Positions 8,801 to 17,900 of a DNA stretch of 64,000 bases are shown piece after piece; the stretch's first letter is position 1; each line of letters opens with the position of its first letter. The stretch comes from a virus. The translations under genes and the position numbers were made by a program. The DNA is taken from IMG/VR virus record IMGVR_UViG_3300047510_003583, positions 42,795 to 106,794 of that record. One strand, 5' to 3'. The notes under the pieces were generated by a model. The model saw nothing but the letters and a program-made list of their open reading frames with translations. It was not told where the DNA came from and ran no database searches.

Positions 8801-11790
8801 ACACCAAAAGATCCATTAACTTTCAGTGTAAATGCATAATCTGATAATATTTCTTGAACTTGGTATTTTTTAGTTCTATCGTTTGTTTGTGCTAACTGAT
8901 TATCCGGCACAGTAGGTTGCTCTACGGCGTGTACAAAAGTAAATACTTCCCCTTTCTTAAGCATGTGTGGTAACTCTGTGCAAATAACCGGTATGGGGTT
9001 AGTTGTAGGGTCAGGGGAGCCCATATTGTCAATGTACCGGACATAATTTCGTAAAAAGTAACGACCTATATAACCTTCGTATGTAGGTGTATTTGCGTAA
9101 TAGCGATCTTCTCTTAACGGTCCTTGATGGGAAGACCCTAAATTACAGCTAATCCAATACTCCTCTTTACCATTAAAGGTTTCGCGAGATATTGCCTGGC
9201 GGTCAAGTATTTCTAAATTAAATTCAAACATAGACCCGGTTACATAAGGGTATACACTGACAAACGCATGACCAAAATTGTTTCTAGATGAATTTGTAGG
9301 GTTTAGTTCGGGTCCAAGAGTCGCCTGATCCTCCCATACGGTATGAGGACCGGTTGTTCCAGTTTCAGCCCCGATACCGTAACCCCCGGGCATACGTTCA
9401 TTGAACATATTCATGTTTGCCCAGCCACTTAATGGGCTAGACAGCCATATTACGTCTCCTTTTACGCATGTTTTAAACCAGTCATCAGGTCCCTTTGTAG
9501 GGTCAAAGTCTCCTACAGCAGAAATATAGGTATTAAAAATACCTGTTCTAGTGCGAGGGGAATTAACCCAGGGGTCCCCGGTTGGGTTTCTTTCATCGTA
9601 AACAACAAAATCATTATCTTCAACCTTACCGGGCGGTAATCTAGAATCAGACCATAGACCTACTACCCCTGGGTAATCGTCAGATGTTGCAAATGGGTCC
9701 CACCATTTAAATTGAAATCTATTACATGCAATATTTGTATCGCTTTGAAAAATACGAGCTCCAACTAAAACTTCTCGGGCTGCTGAACCTGAAATACCAA
9801 ATGTACCCGATAAGGCCCGTAAATTGTACGCTCCCCATTCTTCGTGTGCTCCTGCTGAGTCTGTTTCATCGTAACCTGTATAACCGCTATCTTCTGCAGA
9901 TAAGAGAAAAAAGGCTGCAGGGTTATTTGCTAAAATAGTTCCAGAAATTGACGGGTGTGGTATATTAAGTGGTTGCAACTCCGCGCCTTTTGTAATACCT
10001 TGTACCAAGTTACTTGTTGGTTTCCAAACTACTTCTACTAAGCAGTTTTCAGATGTACTAATATTAATAAGGGACGGTAATATTAGCTTACTATTAGGTA
10101 TCATTTCACCAAATGAGCTTTTTATTGCATCTGTTGTTGAAATACCTACTAGAGGTACCGGGTCTTGACTTACTTCTTTTAAAATGTCAGTGTAACGGGT
10201 ATTTTGTATCATTGTGCCTTCGTCGGCCCCTTCAATATACGACGAAACACCGTACTTCTTAAGAGAAACCCGTGCACCTGCTCGTGCAAAAGTAAAATAC
10301 TTAATTTGCATTACCGGGCTATTTAAAACCGGTTCTTTAAATAACTGACCGCCTTCAATTTCGTGTAGACATACCCATTCAGCCTTGTCATTATCTTGGT
10401 TAAGGTATGCAAAAAATCTAGCGCCAGCTGCACCGTACCAACTAAACTCTATTTTGTACATTGTTACCTTATCAAAATCTATAACCGATCCTGAGGGGCC
10501 TTTGCCATCAACTGTATCATTCTTAAAGTCTTTTTGATAGACTTTAGTTAACTCTGGCGCATCCGGGTCAATACTAACAAATTTAGTTGCGGCCGGTGAA
10601 ACGCAATAAAATGGATCATCAGGGTATGTACCTAATGTGCTTGTTGATTGAACATTGTTATAGTCGGTCTGTATGCCCCATGTTTTTACCGTTAAATTAC
10701 TATCCCCGCGGTAATGTCTACGACGGTTAACAGAAAAAGCCACTTCACTTAACGTACCCTGTCTTCCATTACCGGATAATTCAAAATAATATGCGTCACT
10801 TGCGTTACCTACACCCCAACGCGTGATATTACCTGGAGGGCTTTCATAAAAATCTTCATTACCTAATTCATACGCTTGTAAAACCTGCTCATCAGATAAA
10901 CTATAGGCGTTGTCAACACGAGCTTTAATACCGAACGTAAATACATTAGCGCGGCCCGGTAGATACTTAAATGATCTTTGAGTTTCCAGCATTTGAAAAC
11001 CGAAACCTGCAGGGTGCAGGCCTGGAAATAAAGACTCGATCTGTGGACCAAGAAAATAAGGAGCACTTTCTGCAGCTAACTCTACAAAAAGCTCAACACA
11101 GGATTCGTCTCCGCGAAACTGCAAACCAGTGCCGCGATAATAGTTCGGAAAATCAGGTAGTACATATTTATCAATAGCGGCGGATACCTCAGGTGTTATT
11201 GTTCTTGGAGAGTTAAACCACGTACTACTTTCACCCCACGGGTATGACATAGTGTACCAGCCACGGTGTTGCCAAATCACTGAATTGATACCGTACCTTG
11301 TTACCTCTTCAATTTGTGTTGATGTTTCTTCTTCCCGAGGTATACCTAACATTGATATATCTACTTCTGTTTGTATACCAAAATCGTTTTTTTCTTTTTC
11401 AATTATTATATACCGGTCTATAGGTAAATTAATAGAAAGAGCGACATCTTTGTAATTTTGTTTTTTACGAACCGGCCCGACTATAGAGCTACGTTTTACA
11501 ATATAACCGTTACTACAAAGTGTTGTGTAATTTGTTGTATCAATAGGTATACTAAATCTACGACCGTCAATCACGGTTGCAGGATACTCAATAAAGTTTA
11601 TAAAAGGATTAGTACCGTTATCATAAACGGTAATTACGTCTAAATCTCCGTATAAACCGTGGTTTTTTTCAGTAGCAATTACCGTAGCACTACCCGGTAC
11701 AACAGCAGAAATAGCTATTTTTGTAAATGTTGTATTTTCGCCGGGTAAATATTTTCTATTAAACGGTACTGTTACTTTGGTATCTGCCAT
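5812..11790 (-). CDS. Giant virion protein, paralogue of the upstream 1040-aa protein, with inserted RCC1 propeller
   Basis: The protein has 1992 residues. Its first 1310 residues follow the 1040-aa neighbour in order: SMLGIPREE versus SLLGIPRSE, FKYLPGRANVFTFGI versus FRYQPGRVSSGTFGV, TKVTMYKIEFSWYGA (about residue 447) versus TKVTMYKIEYSWYGA (about 452), and DISPYFGL versus DLSPYFGF. After that it gains about 650 residues: an RCC1-type propeller at about 1375-1710 (GSNSHGQLGL, GENGYGQLGLG, GDNTYGQLGIG, GLNTSGQLGLG, GDNQYGQLGL, GNNTYGQLGL) and a beta-rich domain. Both proteins then end with a common terminus, LTWREQ here and MTWEEQ there. It begins three bases after the stop of the 1040-aa gene. 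It is probably a host-contact fibre or baseplate appendage; the ligand is unknown. Confidence 0.75.
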   Translation of the reverse strand: MADTKVTVPFNRKYLPGENTTFTKIAISAVVPGSATVIATEKNHGLYGDLDVITVYDNGTNPFINFIEYPATVIDGRRFSIPIDTTNYTTLCSNGYIVKRSSIVGPVRKKQNYKDVALSINLPIDRYIIIEKEKNDFGIQTEVDISMLGIPREEETSTQIEEVTRYGINSVIWQHRGWYTMSYPWGESSTWFNSPRTITPEVSAAIDKYVLPDFPNYYRGTGLQFRGDESCVELFVELAAESAPYFLGPQIESLFPGLHPAGFGFQMLETQRSFKYLPGRANVFTFGIKARVDNAYSLSDEQVLQAYELGNEDFYESPPGNITRWGVGNASDAYYFELSGNGRQGTLSEVAFSVNRRRHYRGDSNLTVKTWGIQTDYNNVQSTSTLGTYPDDPFYCVSPAATKFVSIDPDAPELTKVYQKDFKNDTVDGKGPSGSVIDFDKVTMYKIEFSWYGAAGARFFAYLNQDNDKAEWVCLHEIEGGQLFKEPVLNSPVMQIKYFTFARAGARVSLKKYGVSSYIEGADEGTMIQNTRYTDILKEVSQDPVPLVGISTTDAIKSSFGEMIPNSKLILPSLINISTSENCLVEVVWKPTSNLVQGITKGAELQPLNIPHPSISGTILANNPAAFFLLSAEDSGYTGYDETDSAGAHEEWGAYNLRALSGTFGISGSAAREVLVGARIFQSDTNIACNRFQFKWWDPFATSDDYPGVVGLWSDSRLPPGKVEDNDFVVYDERNPTGDPWVNSPRTRTGIFNTYISAVGDFDPTKGPDDWFKTCVKGDVIWLSSPLSGWANMNMFNERMPGGYGIGAETGTTGPHTVWEDQATLGPELNPTNSSRNNFGHAFVSVYPYVTGSMFEFNLEILDRQAISRETFNGKEEYWISCNLGSSHQGPLREDRYYANTPTYEGYIGRYFLRNYVRYIDNMGSPDPTTNPIPVICTELPHMLKKGEVFTFVHAVEQPTVPDNQLAQTNDRTKKYQVQEILSDYAFTLKVNGSFGVPYTQNVNTVYMPFLFTGLTNSKVYIIKDTLPDYIPLTNINVYPYPYRPSVNNVKNRGAFPQYGLPIDRVSLTEGGGPTLQIYPRGLSRVALREPWYDIRNQTANQRKNTKFQPFTYDAGRPGILFAHASAVNTHMSIGFLQPQTKGIDNVNGWKDLPPKGNRSGAQPREIGEPWRLVFIGHKGASIKDCVVISDYWTQDQQTVSPTWIPLSSVRLTPVDIVTSRMLTGTPGLSCVYPGKSNALTQPPNFVVLKDMPGTAAKLDFQSSQPLYDKGFITASDIKNGKYRENMATRTIAAFYVPKGEVIQYDISPYFGLVAEYLSNTLKKKESQPWNSVYITARTTVSGFDINDFKPKDIAATGYNLNSQFGLNNDSSNKYKFTELQRSYKKIGVGDRHVIVIDNNNQVFVAGSNSHGQLGLPLSIPSVSLFRSLTGSFKDVVCGKNNTFLLSATEDTWFVSGENGYGQLGLGHTNNVTAFTPLSETLYTQIVPGSACTFAKTRFSNQNVWYATGDNTYGQLGIGSYGNSYTTFQRLNDLNPANPGNWKDIVCGNQHTIALSAGPLSSVPVRVVSVVEDDDFPTITTSRVISLSTYNAYSCGLNTSGQLGLGDNNNRNLFTLIGNNQGWTKAAARGNHTLLLSSDNIYHVLYATGDNQYGQLGLNSYQNYNTPQKVVVTNKDLDAICGDTHTAILCGTSLFTAGNNTYGQLGLSAEKDIVSVIYPGFDASPVTVPGDIQVFANAREVISINWSTPLAGLSSLYETGPETSVTRYTLTSISLSLTGAGYDPTAQTFVMVNNTPLTSLSANFAYNGTLDRYGISSVSLPTELSGFKVNTYTVTFSTASSESITVAAFGAASSYEYTVPKKLYTGVIGATGVKLYWNEINSRWELQHLTTELLACTGSTEDLYTSTWTSINNRHPLINNIALITAAKDNRFKLTLGQVLPLSGSPIYCETRSTVLSAYLSKDATFVRRLVLPPTPVYPKAKVYAGLTWREQ

Positions 11791-11793
11791 GGA

Positions 11794-14700
11794 CTACTGT
11801 TCCTCCCATGTCATGCTACCTCCACCAACAGCTATTGTATCCTTACCGTCGAGTGCACGTGCTGTTAAGAATAACATATCAGGGTCTCCACCTTCTACAA
11901 GCGGAAAAGATAGATATTGCTTGTCAAAGCCAAAGTATGGTGATAGATCTAGATCAACGCCGCCGGTTGCAACGTTAAATGAAGCTAATACCTCTCCTGT
12001 GGCTGGTACTGGTGTTCTCTGCTCATATATATCTTCTTCTACAGCTATTAATGGTCGATCTTCTTGCCATGCAGCTGTTGAAGCATTATAAATAATTTCA
12101 CTATCCCCTCTCATAGGTAGTTCAGGTATAAATGCCCCACGTTTTAATGTGCGTCTGACACCCGTTTGCCCGACTCCGTCGTAATCACTCTCGTCGTTAC
12201 ATCCATTTACTGTCTTAGGGTTACCTGCAGCGAGTCTTCTAAAGGAGAAGGTAGCATTAAACATCGGTATACCGCCAATTAGCTGATAGTTATCTTCTAA
12301 TACATCGGCTTCACTACTTAAATCCTCACAGCCAAACGATTTAAGTTTTAGTATACCCTTAATGCCATAGAATGAACCAAGCACGGCTTTGCCTAGATTC
12401 TCTCGAATAAGCGGGATAACGCAGTTGTTTCTGTTAAAATATACCACTGTTGAAAAGAGTACTTCTTCTGTACTAGCAGGTATTTCAAATGCTGCTGTCC
12501 ACTTATTTACTAGATCAAATCTTGATAAGCCTTCTTTCCACGCTCTAGCTGTTAGAGGAGGAATTGAATATGCATACGGACCGTATTGTGTCCCGCCTTG
12601 TGTTATGTAGTTCCAAGATGAATGGTAATCTATACCTGCTTGAAGCCCTGGGCCAGGGTTTGTAGCGTTTACGGTTAGTGATCGTGCAGGTGTCGTTCCA
12701 TCCACACTTATTTGAGAGGTATGCCATATAAACGCTGGTAGTAGATTAGATGGAGATGCGATACCTGACAAGGATGCAAAATACGGGTTTTTTACAAGTT
12801 GTAGTAAGACAGGCTTACTTGTACCAAAACTTAAACGGGTAGGATAAACCTGGGAACGGTTACGTATATTGTTAATTTGATTTTTAACACGAATACCTAG
12901 TACAGGTGTTCCACGACCTGTTACTGCTGTTAGCTGAACACTGACAGCTGAAACACCGACAGGTTTGTTCTCTGTAATAAATGCCAAACGACCATCGTGA
13001 GATATATCACTAATCGATACACCTGGATAAACTTGATTACCGTTTATGTCGGTGCCGTACAAGCGTGCACCAATATGCCAACTTGAGAAAATACCTCTTG
13101 TTTCAAACCCTGTTGTGCCTTCTATTGGACGGACCTCAACACCAGATAAGAAGTTTACAACTTCATTATTTTGTAAATTATTAAGATCGACAATGCCGTT
13201 ATTTACTTCATTAGCACTCAAAGTGTTAACAGTAAGTACTTGTCTGTCTGGGTAAATTCTTTTTTCGTTATCTGTTGCAACGGTATTAATATTTACAGTA
13301 CCTTTATCGCCACCGTCAATAAGGTAAGATGCACCGTATTTGTTTACACGCTGAACAATTTTATCTCCATCCTCAATGTTACCTGCACCACCAATATTGA
13401 GATAGGTAAACGGTAGAGTAGGGTTACCTAAACTTGGTGACCCGATTTGGTTTGATACTCGTAAATGGTGTATGCGTACCCAGCGAGCTAAACTATTACT
13501 TACAGGTACATATGCTAAAAACTGAGCACCGACAGCGCCGTACCAGCTGTACTCAATTTTATACATAGTTACTTTTGTGAAATCGAGATTTTTGACTGAT
13601 TGAACATATACGTCTTGGCCGTCCTCTTGTACAACCTGTCCCGTAACGTTACCATCAAAATAATCGCTCCAGCGTCTTAGGTTGCTCTCTCCGTTCATGT
13701 TGTCAAAGTTAAAACATGAACGCGGAACACGGTATTCGTAAACGTTTGCGTACTCTTTTTTAACAGCAATTGGTTTATTAGCAACACCGCTGCCGTTGTC
13801 GAACGGAGCCCAGGCATAATACAGATCTTGTAAAAATTGATCCCAACGAGTACGTCCTACACTTGTTGAACCAAAGTTTTTCCAATGGTAGTCATAAAAC
13901 GCAACTAAATCTGGGGGAGGTAACTCCTGACCCGTTTCATAACCTACGTAAGGCATAATATACGTTATATTTGGCGGGCTTTGATTTTGATCTGCAGAGG
14001 TTGCCAGCATTGTTGTATCAAACAAAGCAGCATGGAATAATACTAATTTATCTCTAACAATAATAGCGTGTTCCCCTGCAATACCAGCATAAAGACGAGC
14101 TGTTTGTGCGTTTGGATGACTGCCTGTAACGACATCAGGTGACCACTGACCTGGTCGTGCATAAATGGGGTTAGGTGGTATCGAATTTGTACGTCTGACT
14201 ACTAAAAAGTTGTCCCGGTTACCGTCTCCGCGAGCTTCAAAATAATAACCGTTTAAGTTATCAAAACATCCCCACTTCTTACATGTTGAGTTGCGATTAT
14301 ATACTGTAATACTCACACCCTCACCACCAGCATCTGTATCGTCAATGGTTGTGGCTTTACTTAGCCCGGCGGGTGCGCCTTCTAATGATGTGTCTAAACG
14401 GACGCCAAATGTACCAGAACTTACACGGCCCGGCTGATATCTAAAATAACGTTTTGATGTTAACCGAGAAAAATAAAGTATACCTCTTCCTGGTTCATAA
14501 AAACCGAGAGGGCAGCTTATTTGTGCTGCTGATTCTGCAGATAAGTGTTTAACGCCCCAAACGTTTGCTAAATTACCTGTAATTTGAGGATAACTTGTCC
14601 ATTCTAAAGGATTAACATCATACGTATTAACGTCACCGAAAATACCTAAAGCTACTTCAGAACGCGGAATACCAAGCAAAGATAAACTTACTTGCGTAGC

Positions 14701-14916
14701 TTCTTTATTTACCTCTCTTACCGGAACTGGTAATTGATCTGTTGCAACTACAACAGGTACTGACGAGGCTGCTACTGTAGGTCCTAAATCTAGAGGTGTA
14801 CCCCCGATTGTGCGTACTGTTATTTTCTTTGTTACGCCATTATTAACAATAGGTAGTAAATCTGCAGGGTCTAAGCCTTCAGCCGTTGGTAAAAGAGAGA
14901 TAGGTAGATCAGCCAT
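11794..14916 (-). CDS. Large virion (tail fibre-like) protein, 1040 aa
   Basis: The N-terminus (DLPISLLPTAEGLDPADLLP, then NNGVTKKIT) is of the kind common at the virion-attached end of phage tail fibres. The middle carries the TKVTMYKIEYSWYGA module (about residue 452) and the C-terminal region DLSPYFGF (about 990) followed by the terminal MTWEEQ, all shared with the 1992-aa paralogue downstream. No enzymatic motif is visible. A T4-late-like octamer lies 9 bases upstream of the ATG and a second copy about 13 bases further up, so transcription may restart here; no Shine-Dalgarno sequence is seen. I infer a baseplate-attached fibre or its adaptor, from the N-terminal motif and the location between baseplate genes and the adhesin-like genes. 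Confidence 0.75.
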   Translation of the reverse strand: MADLPISLLPTAEGLDPADLLPIVNNGVTKKITVRTIGGTPLDLGPTVAASSVPVVVATDQLPVPVREVNKEATQVSLSLLGIPRSEVALGIFGDVNTYDVNPLEWTSYPQITGNLANVWGVKHLSAESAAQISCPLGFYEPGRGILYFSRLTSKRYFRYQPGRVSSGTFGVRLDTSLEGAPAGLSKATTIDDTDAGGEGVSITVYNRNSTCKKWGCFDNLNGYYFEARGDGNRDNFLVVRRTNSIPPNPIYARPGQWSPDVVTGSHPNAQTARLYAGIAGEHAIIVRDKLVLFHAALFDTTMLATSADQNQSPPNITYIMPYVGYETGQELPPPDLVAFYDYHWKNFGSTSVGRTRWDQFLQDLYYAWAPFDNGSGVANKPIAVKKEYANVYEYRVPRSCFNFDNMNGESNLRRWSDYFDGNVTGQVVQEDGQDVYVQSVKNLDFTKVTMYKIEYSWYGAVGAQFLAYVPVSNSLARWVRIHHLRVSNQIGSPSLGNPTLPFTYLNIGGAGNIEDGDKIVQRVNKYGASYLIDGGDKGTVNINTVATDNEKRIYPDRQVLTVNTLSANEVNNGIVDLNNLQNNEVVNFLSGVEVRPIEGTTGFETRGIFSSWHIGARLYGTDINGNQVYPGVSISDISHDGRLAFITENKPVGVSAVSVQLTAVTGRGTPVLGIRVKNQINNIRNRSQVYPTRLSFGTSKPVLLQLVKNPYFASLSGIASPSNLLPAFIWHTSQISVDGTTPARSLTVNATNPGPGLQAGIDYHSSWNYITQGGTQYGPYAYSIPPLTARAWKEGLSRFDLVNKWTAAFEIPASTEEVLFSTVVYFNRNNCVIPLIRENLGKAVLGSFYGIKGILKLKSFGCEDLSSEADVLEDNYQLIGGIPMFNATFSFRRLAAGNPKTVNGCNDESDYDGVGQTGVRRTLKRGAFIPELPMRGDSEIIYNASTAAWQEDRPLIAVEEDIYEQRTPVPATGEVLASFNVATGGVDLDLSPYFGFDKQYLSFPLVEGGDPDMLFLTARALDGKDTIAVGGGSMTWEEQ

Positions 14917-14925
14917 GTTGTATTA

Positions 14926-14933
14926 TATTTATT
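14926..14933 (-). promoter_or_regulatory. T4-late-like octamer AATAAATA before the 1040-aa gene
   Basis: The octamer is one base off the T4 late consensus TATAAATA and ends 9 bases before the ATG at 14916. A second copy lies at 14939-14946. It is likely a late promoter, but chance A/T-rich matches are possible. Confidence 0.4.
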
Positions 14934-14941
14934 TAAATTAT

Positions 14942-17900
14942 TTATTGCTCAACTTCAATAAAGTGACCATCATCTAAATTATAATTATCATAATAGTCGG
15001 TAATAAACGACTCTTGTAACATATAATCATTGTTTTCTTGTAATAGTACTACGTTTTCGTAAGGAAGTATTACTTCAATATCGTCTAGCTCAAAAGTAGG
15101 TTTTTGTTTTAGATATATGTTAATCATAACTCCGTAAACAGTTTTAACAATTTTTTTAGCAAACGGTTTAAAGTTTTTTGCTAACTGAGGCTGAGCATCA
15201 ACAATTAATGTAAGTACAGCTGTTTTAGAATCATTATTATAAGCAAACGCTGTAGATGTAATATTTGTTATATACAAGTTTTTAAGAGCTTGAAACTGAG
15301 TTAGGTTAGTATCTTTTAACGGGTAAACCCGCTTGTAAGTAAAGTCTATTAAGTTGAAAGCGTATAGTATTGGAGTAAAACCTTGATATACTTCTCCGTC
15401 ATAATATGGCAGTATATAACTAAAATAAATTTGTTGTTCATTAGGTTCAAGCCAAGAACCTATGTATCGATAATCGCTAAATGTGTGTAATATTGCGTGT
15501 TTTGATTTAGCAATGTTATAAACAGGTACTGGGTCAAACCCTATTAGAAATGGTTTTGAGTCACTGTTAATCCCGTAAATTAAATTGTAATCATAAGCTT
15601 GTGGTATATTAACACCAGAGACAACAAATGTCTTTGAGTTAAAAACGTCCGTAACAACATAGTCTAAATCGGGTAGTATGCCGTTTGTTTTAAAGAGTTT
15701 AAATTTAGAGTTTTTCTTTAAAAAGTGATCTGTAATTGTAGTGAATGTTGCAGAGTAGATGTACGTGTGTTTATATTTTTCATCGTTATATGCATCAAAA
15801 TCGGCTTCTCCGTCTCCCCAGACAATGGTAACCGGTGCACTGTTATTGGTTTTAATACTAACCCCGGAAAGTACTCCTTCAGGAGGCATGTTGTGGCTAA
15901 GAACGGGTATTGAGAATTCATGAGCTGAAGATGAAGTAGTACCAGCGAATTTCGTCGAGTAACCATCTCCCCAGAAAATTTCAGTTTCCATTCCCGATAG
16001 TGTATCAACTGTTAGCTTATTAATAGAGGCAGGGGTATTATGTTTTAGTGTCCAGTATGTAACATAATCTCCGTACTTATCTATAAGCATATTTGTAATA
16101 GATATTTTGTTAACTATACGTGGTGGGAATTCAACGTTTTGTAAAAGTAGCCCTGTAGGTATCGAAGTTGGTACTTCAATTTGCAATGCACCGTTTTCTT
16201 TTTCGTAGTCTATAAAGTTAGAATCTTCGAGTATATTCTTAAAGACGCCTTTTTCATAATCATAATCTAGACGTAACAATATCATTCCTCCCTTCATTAA
16301 GAGGAACAAAACATCATAAAAAACTTCAATGTCTTGTATTTCGTTGCTAGTTAGATATTTGTGTAGAGTTGTATATTTGAAATTATCATATATAGACGAT
16401 AACATAAACGACGCAGTTTTTACATCGTCACCCAGATTTTTTACCCATACAGACCCTTCAACAATTTTTTGTTCTTTTAACGAACTGGTAATATTTGGTT
16501 TATAAAGACTGTATTGATTTCCGTAAATGTCAGTTGTCCATTTATATAGAATGTTATCGTCAAGGTAGCCTATTTGATTTGTCTTCCAGTAATCTGTATT
16601 AATAAGCCCTCGAAAATCTGGTTTAAAGTTTTTCGAAACTACCCATGTATCATTTTTTGGGCCGTTCCAGGGGGATTGTCTTGTTTTTGTAGTTGTAACC
16701 CCGGTGTTAGAAACTCGGGATGATTCTTCTTTGGCCTGATAACCTAAGAATTTCGGATATGTTTTTGTTATTTCAGGACTTGTTAAACTAGTTGAAACGT
16801 ACGGAGCTTCTTTAAGCCAACTACTATTTGTTGTATCATAGACATAACCACCACTGAGTGTTTCTTTTGATAGGCCACGGCTTGCAATACCGTAACTATT
16901 ACTAAAGTTTGATGCAGAAATATTTGGAGCTTCAAACGTGTTTATTGGTTTTGTTTTTATGTTGTTTGTGGCATATTTGAGTAAGCCGAGATTTTTATAG
17001 GTAAAATAACCTCCAAGATCTTCGTGAGAAAAAAGAGAATTAATATTATTAATGCTTGCGATCGTGGGGTAGTGAGCATTAGTTAAGTTAGCGTAATCAA
17101 AATCAGGTGTAAAGGGAGTACCGGTAATTGCGTTAACATTGCTACCAGAAACGTATAAGAAGTTAGGATTAATAGTACTGAGTGTAAAATTAATAGATAA
17201 GTCTGTTTTAGACGTAAAAAATACATATTTTACCATCTCCCCGGCGTTTGTTTGTTCGATTACCATGTCTGATATACATGGGGTAGGGTATGTAGTTGTA
17301 GCTTTTGTTAGATAATCACTATAGTTAGTATTTTCAGTTATTGGTATATTTTTATCTACAACAATGTTTATTTTTTTCCATTTTTTAGAATTGTCTGTTA
17401 AGTTGTAATAGATTGGTTGTATCCAGTTTATAATATTGTTACCAGCGTTAGTGTATGAAATTTCTTGACCCCCGTAGATATAATCGTTTGCTGGTCGCGG
17501 TTGAGAATAAAAATTATATTCATCTACAAATTCAAATTCATTATTTTGAACAAGTAAGCCGTTAGCAGGGGCTGTTTTTACCCAAAACGGTTTCATGTGA
17601 GGGGCTGAGCTTAACGGTCTATATGCACAAATATCCCATCCGGAAACGGGTACATTTAACATAAAGTTTGCTTTAGGGTATTCTCTAACTGCGTCGACTT
17701 TTGTTTCTCGTTGCAACGGAATACATGTAACAGCAGGGCATGCTGGTGTAAAGGTAACTGTACCATAGCTGCTTCCCGCATAATGTCTTATTGTAAGACT
17801 CTGTATTGAGTATTTACCGGTTGTTACCGGCACAAAAGGTAATGTTACACCATAGTTTGCAGGGATTTGCCCTGGGGGAGATGTATAATTAAAAATTGTT

